NCBI RefSeq assembly: GCF_000699445.3
Contig: NC_067199.1
Span: 36,130,902 to 36,194,901 of the forward strand
Source of the DNA: Schistosoma haematobium
Lineage: Eukaryota; Platyhelminthes; Trematoda; Strigeidida; Schistosomatidae
DNA: 64,000 nucleotides
Direction of reading: 5' to 3'
In this document: in pieces, positions 35,996 to 47,217 of the stretch
Numbering within the stretch: position 1 is the stretch's first letter
Layout of the letters: every line of letters starts with the position of its first letter
The notes under the pieces: model-generated
What the model saw: the letters and a program-made list of their open reading frames with translations, nothing else
The model's database searches: none
Told to the model about the DNA's origin: nothing
Translations under genes and position numbers: made by a program

Positions 35996-38900
35996 ATGGC
36001 GCTAAACATTGTTGCCAGGTTTTCGCGCAGTGTTAATTTAAATACTACACACTTGGAGCAGTTTCGGTAAGTTTTCGTTTTTGTCTATTTTTTTACGCTA
36101 GTTGCCCTGTGACTTCTATTGGAAAAGGCTACTTTGGATTGCATCTCAATCGTAAATTTAGCACAGAAGCCGTTGGAGAGTCAACGCCGAAGGAAAGTGA
36201 TAAAGAAATAGAATCCTTAAAGAATGAAATGCTGAAAATAACTGAAAGATATAATGATTTAGATGACAAATATAAAAGGGCTCTCGCCGAGTCCGAAAAC
36301 ATGCGGAAACGTTTGATGAAACAGATAGATGAAGCCAAACTATTCGGTATCCAAAGTTTCTGCAAAGATTTACTGGAAGTGGCTGATATTTTAACATCTG
36401 CTACTAAATCAGCTCCTCAAGACCAATTAAAAGATGGAGTTAATCCTCCGTTCGCTAATTTGTACCATGGATTAGTATTGACAGAAAGCCAGTTGTTCAA
36501 GGTAAGAGCCCTTTGTGATCACATCCTATATTTCGAAAATTTCCCATAAATTACTTGGCACTTCTGTGTGGTTCAGTGTAGTTCTTCGTTGTAGATATTG
36601 AACTGAACCTCTCCCTTTTTACACTACCAAGTCAATTTAAGTAATCGATAGTAAATATGTTACAAGAGAAACACATGGCTATAGTGTACATATAAATGTG
36701 TCCCCAGTCATAAGTGTAAGGTATAACTGAAACATCATTCGTAGGAACCCAGTTAACGTTTTCGGCTCCTTACCTTCCTTTTTCGTCTTCCGATTGTCAT
36801 TGGTCTGTGTTGCGCGTATGTATCTGATGCCTCCTTCTACCAATATTTATGTGTTCAAATAAATAAATAATAAACATTCAGATAACGCCACGAGACTGTA
36901 CACTACAAAGCTATATAAACGACAATGAAGTTTCAAAATAGTGAATTTACTTATACTTCCATTTGGAGCACCATGATGTATCTGATGAGATCGTCAAAAT
37001 CATACCGAATTCATACGACGGATTACATTTCAAAGTCGTGCATGGATGATAGCTCACAGATGCATTCCAAGTGAAGATCGATGTCAGACAAGACTGTCTA
37101 CTTCCACCTTTCTTCTTTATTCTGGTGGTCGACTGAATTAGGAAAACATCCACATCTCAGGGGAAGTACGGAGTACAATCGATAGCTTGCATGCAACTAG
37201 ACGATTCAGACTTTGCAGATGACTTAGCTCTTCTACCCTATATACACTAACAAACGCAAGTGGAAACAGCCAATGTAGCAGCAGCGGGTCTCAACGTACA
37301 CAAAGGAGAAAATCAAGACCCTGAAATACAACACGGAGAGCACCAACCCAATCACACTTGATGGAGAAGCTCTGAAAGACGTGGAAACTTCCACATATCT
37401 GGTCGGCATCATTGATACAGACGTGAAGATAAGGATTGCTAAAGGAAGGGTGACATTTCTACAATTGAAGAACATATGGAACTCAAACAATTGTCAACCA
37501 ACACTAAAGTCAGAATCTTCAATACAAACGTCCGGACAGTTCTACTGTGTGGAGCTAAAACTTGTAGAGCTACCACAAGTACCATAAAAAAATAGACGTA
37601 TTTATAGACAGTTGTCTACACAAACCGAATACCATCAGCTAAAATCTACTATGCGAGAAAACAGACCAACTTCCGGTTGAAGAAACTGAGAAGATACGTC
37701 TGAGGTGGATAGGACATATATTGCGAGAATCATCAGACTGTCTCACGAAACAAGCCGTAACTTGGAATCCTGAAAGGAAAAAAGAAAGGCAAGCCAAAGA
37801 ACACACTGCGTCGGGAACTGGAAGCAAACACCTAGAACATGAGTGGCAATTAAAAATGACTACCCAGGACAGAGTTGATTGAAGAATCCTGGCGGGTGGC
37901 CTATGCCCCTCGGCGCGGAGTACTAGGCATAATTAAAATTCATTCGGAGCTTCATATAGTAATAATGATAATTCAGAGAGAAACTGGGTCTGGCACATCC
38001 AACTTTGACTTCTCCACTTTTAATGATACTCCCTTGATTACCATGGACTCTTACTAGTGGTTTATCAACAAATTCAAGAACAAGCTCAGGCCCCAGCAAC
38101 TCTCATGGTACTTCACCGGTTTAAAGTATACACTATATTTGCGTTGTTCCTGTGTGCTTTCTGTCGGTCAGTCAGTCAGTCAGTCGGTAACAACGTAGAA
38201 CTTCGTACGTATGTACATCAGTTCGAGTTGCCACACCACATTAGCACAGAGATGCTGTGGTCGATTCAAATCCCGTAGTGGTAGAGGTGGTAAGAGTATA
38301 AGTATTAATCGGAAAGATTAGGGTTTAAACATGTTATTTAAAGAATATAATCCAGTGAAATAAATTTGGAGAGAGAAAAATAAAGAAACAAGGAGGATTC
38401 AGGAGATTAGAATTTGGGAGAACACAAAGAGTGGATGCACCTGCGCCATTGCAAACGATTTTGAGCCATGTCATTCAAGGTCTCTAACCATCGGTTGCTA
38501 TCATCTCGCGGTCCCCAACCAGGTAGTCTACACCTACCAATATGACTCAATCTACTTGTCAGTGACTTCATGGACTTGTGCCATGTTTTGGTCTGGCCGC
38601 CCCTAGCTTTCTTCCAACCTACTCCTATACCACTGAACATCGCACATCAAGGCAGTCGGTGGTTGGGCATACGTAACACATCCCAGCCATCTCAACTGAT
38701 GAAGTTTCACCACTTCATCAATCGACTTGCCATCCTTACCTAGTACCCGTTTCCTAACAACTGCATTACTTACTCGATGGTCCCAGGATATACGAGCAAT
38801 ATTTCGAAGACACCTATGATCAAATACTAGTAACCTACGAATATCCTCTACTCTTACCGGCCATATTTCACTGCCATAAAGTAGGACGGAACGAACTGCT

Positions 38901-40423
38901 GCGCAGTAAACACGTCCTTTGGTTAGTAGACGGATATCTCGCCTACGCCATAAATGACTCAAGTTGGTGAAAGCTAGTCGAGCCTTTTGTATCCGTGCTG
39001 AGATTTCGTCACACACCAGACCACAAGGGCTGATGAGACTATCAAGATAAGTGAAGCGATCGACACGCTCAATTACTTCACTCCCTATCATTATTTCCGG
39101 TGTCAATGCAACCCAATCCTGAAGCAACATTTTGCATTTCGAGGGGAAGAATCGCATCCCGAACATGGTTGCATTGTTGCTTAGAGTGGTCAGAAGACTC
39201 TGCATTTTGTCAGCGTCTTCACCAAATAAAACTATGTCATCGGCATATTCCAAGTCAACAAGTGAACCTCCCGGTAGAAGTTCAACCCCTGGAAATTTAG
39301 ACGAGGAAAGTGTTATCTCTAAAAGTGCATCGACGACAAAGTTGAACAAGAACGGAGAGAGTGGGCAGCCCTGACGAACACCACTTGAGGTAATCAATTC
39401 TGATGACAGTTCGCCATAAGTTCTCACTCGACCAGTTGTGTTCGAGTAGAGAGTTTTTATAAGGTTAATGTACTTCTTTGGTACTCCTTTCAGTGACAAA
39501 CACTGCCATAGAACCTTACGATCAACAGAGGTCAAGAAATACCATTGTGGGGCGTCTGAATGTGTGTCTGTGTCGTAGAACCTGACGAAGTGTGAATATC
39601 TGATCTATACAACCACGTCCAGGTCGAAAACCAGCCTAATTTTCTCTAGTCTGCTCTTCACGAGCTTTGGTTAGGCGTCGAAGTATAATTGAAGCTAATA
39701 TTTTTGGACACTATATTTGTCAAACTGATTCCTCTGTGTGCTTTCTGTAATATCTAGTTATTATCTGCTCGCTTAATTATATTTTCCCTGGTGTTAGGTC
39801 GCTGTGAGTTAAACATGTGTGTTGATGTACTCACTTTGTTCAACCTACCTAATCCAATTACATACGGTAACGAAATGAGCATAATTGACGAGCAGCAAAC
39901 TTTTGTCTTGAACAGATATTAGTTGCGGCGTAATGTGTACTATATATTTACTGCCCACTAAACTTCAGCATGGTATAAAATAACTGACAAACGCTAACTA
40001 GATTCACTTATAAGTGCAATCGTTTCACCATCAGCTTAACCATAAATGCGATGAGCCAAAATGAATTTATTATAACTGCACCATTTGTTTTATAATCCAA
40101 ACTTATAATGGGATATCACAACCATCTAATAAAGCTCATTAGACAAAATAAAAACGGTTATAGTAGCTTCTGGTTTTCAATTATCATAGCTAAGATTTAA
40201 ATATTTCTTTTTTGTTACACATTAGGTTTTCTCCCGCTATAACTTAGTCCAGATTTCTCCACAAGTTGGTGAACATTTTGACCCAAATATTCATGAAGCT
40301 GTATTCCAAGCTCCTTTGGAAGCTGGAAAGGAAAAAAATACAGTCGCTGTGGTCACAAAAGTAGGTTATCAATTACATGGACGACCTCTGAGACCGGCGT
40401 GTGTTGGTGTGTTTGGACCTTAA
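35996..40423 (+). CDS. GRPEL1: Mitochondrial GrpE homolog, nucleotide exchange factor (complete)
   Basis: GrpE releases ADP from mitochondrial Hsp70 and so drives its import and folding cycle in the matrix. Three exons join in frame with GT/AG borders: 35996-36066, 36102-36501 and 40226-40423 (TAA), giving 222 residues, the usual length. The first ~50 residues are basic and Ser/Arg-rich without acidic residues (ALNIVARFSRSVN), which fits a mitochondrial presequence. A long coiled coil follows (about 60-110, LKNEMLKITERYNDLDDKY), then LLEVADIL, the GLVLTESQL helix and the C-terminal beta domain with GEHFDPNIHEAVFQ and VGYQLHGRPLRPACVGV. A likely ATTAAA poly(A) signal is at 40511. The first intron is only 35 bp; the second is 3.7 kb and carries repeats. 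Confidence 0.95.
36795..36872 (+). mobile_element. SINE-like repeat family B, 3' fragment
   Basis: CTTCTACCAATATTTATGTG followed by TTCAAATAAATAAATAATAA matches the last ~80 bases of family B. It lies in GrpE intron 2. Confidence 0.65.
36947..37925 (+). mobile_element. RTE LINE (family 2), degraded
   Basis: Plus-strand remains of the same RTE as 59370-60120: a broken RT block (CGACTTTGCAGATGACTTAG encodes FADDLA), NPITLDGEALKDVETSTYL, RIAKGRVTFLQLKNIWNSN and an end close to GTGGCCTATGCCCCTCGGCG. Several frameshifts and deletions. It lies in GrpE intron 2, in the gene's sense. Confidence 0.75.
38150..39748 (-). mobile_element. RTE-like LINE (family 1) inserted in GrpE intron, 15-bp target duplication
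   Basis: The element (38165-39733, minus) is flanked by CTGTGTGCTTTCTGT at 38150-38164 and again at 39734-39748, a perfect 15-bp duplication. On the minus strand it has RT from about 39730 (RRLTKAREEQTRE..AGFRPGR) through SSGVRQGCPLSPFLFNFVVD, the intact [13 protein letters not shown] site and the C-terminal TYLDSLISP..IQKARLAFTNL region, then a 3' untranslated part ending in (CAGT)n. The ORF 39535-38603 is open for 310 residues, with frameshifts at both ends. The endonuclease is missing, so it is 5' truncated. Confidence 0.88.
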
Positions 40424-42534
40424 AATAATTAGATCTGAAGTACTCTAGGAAGCTTGATGACAATGTTTGTTGTACACTTTATCTCATCATGATTCTTTGT
40501 GTAAATGCATATTAAAGTTTTTCCTTCTTAGTAGTAAGTTATATCGTTGCATAAGGAAGCTGTCGCATCGATGTTGATAATTCTCATTCATATCCAAACA
40601 TAAATAAGTAGAATGTCAAACTGTTTAACGATCAAAAGTTTTGCTGCCTCAGAAAATACAATGTGGAACAATGTATAGGGATCAATATTTCTTAGTTTTT
40701 CTAGGCCGATTTACCGAAAGTCATTCTTCACATGAACTTAAATTAGTAAGTATGGAGAAATCTGTAAGGATTGGACTTACATAATGATTGGTAATATTTG
40801 GTAAGACTCAACCGTTAATAATGTTGCACTCCCTTAATAAACCATTCAATCCATTGTATTCTGAGTATCTGAGTAAGATAAACTATCTATTCTCCAAGAA
40901 CAAAACGGCACTTCAACGACTCTAAAGTGTAGATCATTTGAAGAAGACGTTTTTCAAGACCGACTTTACCACCTCTGTTCGGCATCGTTAACTCTCACGC
41001 AGATAAACAATTCGCAGGTGCATTTGAAAATATTTCCTCATTATAATGAAACTTAAGGGGGTGCACCACCTTTTCCAGAAGGGAATGATGGCATATGCTA
41101 TGCATACTTGGGCATAGTTCTAATAATCTTCATCTTATTACACTAACCAAAGTTGTTTGAATTGATGAGTTGAGGATTTTCATATCGCCTCGTGGTTCAA
41201 GGATCTGATTAATACCTACCAATGTCAGATAAAACAATTACCTGGTCTTACTGTCAAATTCTCTCGTCTGTAGAGCATCAAAGAAACACCAAACAACGCC
41301 CCACTGGGATTAACCAGAAAGCCTAACCTAATTAGTATTGTGGTCTCTTCAGAGGTATTGCTTCTAGTTCATCTGTTATTTAAAGCCACTGACCCTATAA
41401 ATATTTGTTTTTGCCGAAGTTCAACAAGCGGGTGTCCAAATGTGACGATGTTAAAGTAAGAATGTCATTTCCACAAAGTACATCCACTACCGGTCAAAAG
41501 AACAAGTCACAATCTTTCTTAGTTAACCTGTAATTTATCCTATGCTATGAAAATATTCAAATAATAGGCGACACACATGAGACTGCACCAAAAATTCTTC
41601 TCTGTGAATTATCTGATGCTTGACTTATCGCCCACTAGAGTATATACTGGCAAAGATCCAGTTATGTCTTAACAATGCATACAACTGAACAATCTAAAAT
41701 CTCCGTTAATCATATCTCGAGTGAAGGTGCTTGGTATGTGAAGCATTTTAACAGTGAAGTAGTTGAATGAACGCCTCGCGTATCCAGAAAATTACTTCCG
41801 CCATGAGTGACATAGTCTTATCTCAACTACAAAGTTCTTGTCCTGTTGAATGGACCATTCGATACTACTCGGGAACAAGTATGCAGCAGGGTAGTTGGCT
41901 ATGCGTGGCATACACGGAATACGACCCCGTAAGTTCGTTGTAACGACGCTTATGATATGGCTATTTGACGGTATCATTACTAATAGCTTCAAATAACACT
42001 GGCGGGAAAGCCGTTCATGCAGCACCTAACCCTTTCTAGTAAGTATGACATTTAAGATCCCAGGATGCATTTTATTGATTACCCACTATGTACTGCCTTC
42101 TAGTGATTAGTCCCGAAAATAAAAGCAGGTCTTCCAGTGAAATTTAAGTGAGTCTTTTTCCCTGAGAAATAATAATTGAAATGAACCTATTCTAGACGTT
42201 CAGACAAAAATATCGGCCTAGTTCATATGAATTATCGAGACTTTCAAAACCAAATAAGACAACTGGTGCAATCTCTCTGGTTAATGGGCAGTCTTACTGG
42301 GACTGCTTAGAGCATCATCGTAAAATAAAGTCGTCCTGATGATGTACTTTGTGTCATTCGACTTGTAAACCAGTCGTAACATAATTCATATTTGTAAACC
42401 CTAAACTAGACAAAGAAATTACACTAACTAAACCTCGTATGATCAAATTTCTGAGTTACCTCCTAAATTTGAAAACCTCATGTCCAATAGTCGATTTAAG
42501 TCTTTTGGGAGAAGTACAGAGAATCATTATCCGA

Positions 42535-42745
42535 CCCAGTTTCTCTATTTTGATGGAAAATTTTGTTTGTTTTAGGAAGCATTATTTGGAAACTTTGGGG
42601 AAATGGCACAAACGCACAAAAACTTCCCCAGGTCTGGGGGAAATCCCTAAAATGTTTGGGTTTTCCCCAGAATCTTATAACACAATGGAGAAACTGTCAC
42701 ATTTCTTACAACTTCGGGGAAAACCCCAAATATGGGAGATTGGGG
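42535..42745. mobile_element. MITE-like repeat with terminal inverted repeats (copy 2)
   Basis: About 211 bp, homologous to 32676-32901, with CCCAGTTTCTCTATTTTG at the left and, in reverse complement, CCCCAATCTCCCATATTTGG at the right. Internal GGGGAAA and TTTCCCC blocks are shared with copy 1. The 109-codon ORF across it is not conserved in copy 1. Confidence 0.55.
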
Positions 42746-44689
42746 ATGGATTCCAGATACTAAACTAGCAAGGCAGCAGGTTCAAAAAGTCACAACTCTA
42801 TACAATACCCTACCACAAATTGACTAGTTACAGTGTCCATGACATTAAGAAATGGTTTAATTCGATCTAATCTATAATAACCCAGAAGTAACTTTTAGAT
42901 GCAACGACCAAGAATCCTGATAGATAAGTTTAAAGAAAACAGTTAATCAGACCTCTGAAGCTACTACCGAAATTAGTCTGAGTCGTTTATTAACTCATCT
43001 AGAAAAAGATTAAACATCCTCAGAAATGTACGGGGGAAATATTAACTCGGGTTTACCGTCCCCAAAACACAAATATCGTCTGAATCTTATATATTCTTCA
43101 ATACTTTGGTCGCACAATATTTCTCACCTACTCATTATTTCAGACTTTATAATGTGTCTCGAAGACCAGTGTAACCGGTATTATCGAATGAATGCAGCTA
43201 CAAAAAGACTACGAACCACTAATGTATGAACATCTCATAAGCAAATTGCATTAAGAAGTTTTATTACGTATACGTGATTACGGGGGAAAAGGGTTATTTT
43301 TCTGAAATACAATGGTTAATTGCATTAAGGAGACGTACTATTCTCCGATCCGTGCTTGAGATTTTGTTCTCGTTGCTTTTCCTCATTATTGACTTGATAG
43401 TCAATGTGGATACGATTTGTCCTGTTTTCCGACTTTTTATGATGTTCCTCAACATCCCTCTTCGTTCTGTTTTTGCCGCCTTTAGACCCCGCTACATTAT
43501 CCTCTTCGTAGTTGTAATGTTCGTACTCATCCATCACCTCACGTTGAAATATATTGGACACGCGCGCAAGTGTTGGAGCGTTCCAATGCACAAAACCAGT
43601 AGTTCTTTGTAAGATACATCAGTGGTTTTTATCAAAGTGAATTCTAGTGAATGTAAAATATTGTTTTATCACTAATGAGACTTAATCCTATGAGGTCATT
43701 GTGCACTGTTTATCATCAAATTTCGTGCATCTATCAAATAATAATTCGTCATCGAAATGTCACGTTGTTTGTCCTAACGTCGTTGTTGTTCTAGATAAAA
43801 GAACTCAGCACGTGTTTCGAAAAGAAGTGAAGAACTTAGAACGTCTTCGTTATCGTTTGTTATAAAATTGATTTAGGTGATTTCAATGTTTCAAGTGGTC
43901 AGTGATTTAAGTGAGGCTAAAAGTCCGTTGTATGCATAGTGTTCTTCTAATCCAATATATCTTTTCAACATATCATTGGTTTTGGACGGCATGCATTCGT
44001 TTGGATTCATATGTTGCTGAAGACTTTATTAAATCATAGGATATGACCAGTAAAATGTGACTGGGTTGTAGCTAAATCATATGGCAGTCATGTCGCTGAA
44101 TAACGAACAGCTTAGTGGTTCTTATCAAAACAAGGACAACAAACACGCACCAGTTAATTTCATACCATCGACTGCTTCATGCGGCAGTGGTCGCGCTCTA
44201 TTCCTTACATCTATTCTTATCAATATACTTCTGTAACAATGTTGTAAGTTTAGTACGGTTGTCATGATAGTCATAGTACCTGGATACGACGGAAGCGTAA
44301 TATATGTTGTCTTCTAATCTTATGATGTGTTTTTGACACAATCTAGAAGCTTACCAATCCTATCCAACCCGTGTAGGCCCTCAGTCACCGACAGAGGTCG
44401 TCTACTTTCGTTATAAACAGTGAGATAGTCTATATTTGACTTAAAATTCAAAACCTGTCAAGATAATCGCTCGGCAACAAAAGTTTGAGTTCTGTTGTAC
44501 AAAGCACGTGCACGCCACTGCCTTAGCAGTAACGCCCTAGGAAACGAACCACATGTTTTGGAAGACAAGAGAGAAGGAACATGGAAATTTATCATGTTTA
44601 GCCACTTCTTATTCTTGGCAACCCACATGGAAATCTGCTCATCTTCTATGTATTTTCAAGACAGATAAATTCGTCGATTTAAAAATGCA

Positions 44690-44900
44690 GGTGGCACCTT
44701 GATTGCTCTGTATTACGTAAAGCTATTGGCCACATATGACTCCGTCGATGGTTATAAGGGGTTCCTGATGACCGCCATACGAGCTAAAAGTACAGGCAAA
44801 TTTTATGTTGAATTCGGGTTGGGGAAAATCATGATCAGAAAAAGTGTACCCGAAATAAATGATTTATTTCTCCTCTCAACTACACCTTCGTTTTCATAGA
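44690..44900 (-). mobile_element. CsRn1-type gypsy pol C-terminal remnant
   Basis: Parallel to 30380-30510 of the gypsy element at 29136-32300: ATTGGCCACATATGACTCCG, GGTTATAAGGGGTTC and CATACGAGCTAAAAGTAC align with the pol C-terminal tail there. The minus-strand reading is broken. Confidence 0.45.
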
Positions 44901-45804
44901 TCTATCTGCTACTAGTGGTGTTCTCGTAAATTCTTTCCAATCGTAAGCACTGAAACTTCTACATAGAAGGTAGCCTAGGAATGGGTCTGTCTGAGCTCCC
45001 CTTATGTGAATATATCTTTCTCAGTTGCTGACTATCAGTTTGAGGTTGGATGCCTGCAGATTGAGTGTGCGCTTGCTTTAACGATCCGTAGAATTCACAG
45101 GAAGTGCGCTAACGTTTACTCCAGTATCAGTAAGATAGTCAGTCTTTATTGCATCTTTAGCGTATATGAGATATATGTAGCTACTAGTATAGTTATCGCC
45201 AACGCGTTTGTGTGTGGTTTTTTCCTGAAGCGGTTGCTAGGGCGACGGTTTCAGCTAGAACATACACAGGACTTTCTACAGTTTGTGGTTGAATTGGTGA
45301 AAGTATAAGGGCTCCAAAATAAACACGTTTCCCCTTGCCTGTGACATAAATCTCCTGTGCAAAGAACGGTTTAAGGAGTTTGGGACCATCTGCCGTTGTT
45401 TCGCATTTTAAGAAAACAAGTGTATGTTACAGAGATCTAGATTTTTGACTTTGATAGCAATAGACCTAGTAACCAATAAAACATGGTTGCTCTGAGTTTT
45501 GGTAATCTCTGAAATGCAATTGAATAAATCCAATTCATTGAGTGCATTATTTTAGGCAGAAACGAGGACAGTTTGCAACCATGTATGATGCTTAAATCTG
45601 GACAGTCGTCTGAATATTCGTTCGTCAAAAATTCTTTATTGTTTAACTCCGACCATTCTTAAGATGCTTATGTTTCATAACCCTGTCGCGAAGCAATTTT
45701 TGAAACAGTTCCTTTAACGGATATCGGTAGGTTGGATCTGCTATCCTTCCATTAACTTCTTTGGCAACACATTTGGGTCTTGAACTATTAGGTTTTATGC
45801 ACCT

Positions 45805-46335
45805 TGTGGAGAGAGGCCTGACAAGCCTATTTTGTAAATAGTTTTTAATGTTATTTGTATTTTGCCAATTTCTCACTGTGTGTACATTTGTCATTAAATG
45901 ACTTTACGTGTTGTTTAAGTGAATGACCTTGAACACACTTTCCGTTGTACAACTACATAGCGTGACATACTGTGGCTTGTTAACAAATACATTGCTACAC
46001 ACATATCCCTCGTTCTATTTTCGCGTGTGATTGAGTTAACTGAAATCTAAATCAGATATTACTTACATTTATAGACTGTCAGTGAGAATATACCATACCT
46101 TACATTGGATTACACTACTGAAGAGTTAGTCAACCTGATTGGAATTAGCAAGCAATTATAATTGTGGATTTACTGTACCGGACTAAAGCTGAACACGCAT
46201 CAATTTGGTGAACTTAAGTAAAGTCCCATTTTTTATTGTATTTGTAACAGTTAACTGGTATATATTAATATTACTATTGGTCTTTAATAAATTTGTTGAC
46301 ACTTTTCAAGTTCACACATTGTCTGGTCCACCACA
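45805..46335 (+). mobile_element. Solo LTR of CsRn1-type gypsy
   Basis: Begins TGTGGAGAGAGGCCTGACAAGC and ends TGGTCCACCACA, homologous to the LTR at 29136-29671 in the opposite orientation. There is no primer-binding site after it and no polypurine tract before it, so it stands alone. The BEL element starts 20 bp downstream. Confidence 0.75.
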
Positions 46336-46354
46336 ATCTATATAATACCCAAAG

Positions 46355-47038
46355 TGTGACGACCGAACAGCCAATATTCGGTTGGAACAACGGACTGACG
46401 AACCCAAAATTTATTCTATTAGACCAGACCAAGTTCCTCTGTATAGCTCACAACGCGTCTTTGAGATACTCGTATTATATTACATCAAAACACAAACTCT
46501 GTGCTCAATATAAACGGTTCTAATTAAGAAAACAGAACAAATTACATCAAAAATACAAAATACCTCAAACAGTACAGCCTGTGCTATACAGTCAGAAGTT
46601 TCTCTAACGCAAAGTAGCGCGCTAAACAATGAAAGGGACAGTTAATACTAAAGGGTTTGATACCTGAGAATCAATACAAATATTCCCAATAAGATGGGAT
46701 CAAATATCTATCTGCAGGGATTGCAGCAATTCTCCCAAGCAGACAGTCAGAAGGTTAACAGTCACAAAATGAACCACGCCGTGACCTTGAGCTTAGTCAA
46801 ACACAACCTTACTGTCAATGGTCCGGCAACATGCAATAGAAAATTCGGTAACAAAATAGGTCTTTAATCAAAATCACATAATAAAGGCTCAAACGGGGAA
46901 GACTGAAGAACAAAAGACATGGTTAAACGAGATCGAAACAAAGGTTGGAATACACAAAAGGGAGAAGGAACAAATAAATGAAAATACTGTTCAACAAAGA
47001 AGCCGCAGAGGGATTTTCACTGTTCTCTTTCCGTTACA
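46355..47038 (-). repeat. BEL/Pao 3' LTR
   Basis: 684 bp. On the plus strand it starts TGTGACGACC and ends CCGTTACA. Compared by eye with 50342-51025, the only difference found is base 4 (G here, A in the other copy), which breaks the TGTAACG/CGTTACA terminal inverted repeat on this side. Confidence 0.93.
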
Positions 47039-47058
47039 CTGGCCCCCAAAATCCCTCC
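47039..47058 (-). promoter_or_regulatory. BEL polypurine tract
   Basis: On the minus strand GGAGGGATTTTGGGGG lies directly upstream of the 3' LTR, separated only by CCAG. This is the expected primer site for plus-strand DNA synthesis. Confidence 0.7.
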
Positions 47059-47217
47059 AGCTACGCAAAGACACCTTAGAATACATTTCTGTCATGACTC
47101 TCCTTACTAATTGCTCTATATCAATGGGAGGCACAGGACTTACAACAATACGCCTGTACATCCACAAACCCAAGCTACAATCTACTATTACTCGGCTCCC
47201 TCTAGAAGGCAGAGCTT

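Larger units (their letters stand above)
40424..45804. other. Intergenic region with little recognisable content
   Basis: Holds the MITE-like copy at 42535-42745 and a gypsy remnant at 44690-44900. ORFs at 43274-43612 (plus) and 43325-43591 (minus) overlap on opposite strands, and neither has a recognisable domain. ORFs at 45006-45308 and 45643-45894 also show nothing familiar. The rest looks like unique or old decayed sequence. Confidence 0.4.

Noticed and set aside
36129..36397. Minus-strand ORFs opposite GrpE exon 2
   Set aside because: They are antisense shadows of a well-supported exon.
43274..43612. ORFs on both strands at 43.27-43.61 kb
   Set aside because: They are mirror frames of one low-complexity charged or Leu/Phe-rich stretch; no motif, splice or transcript signal favours either.
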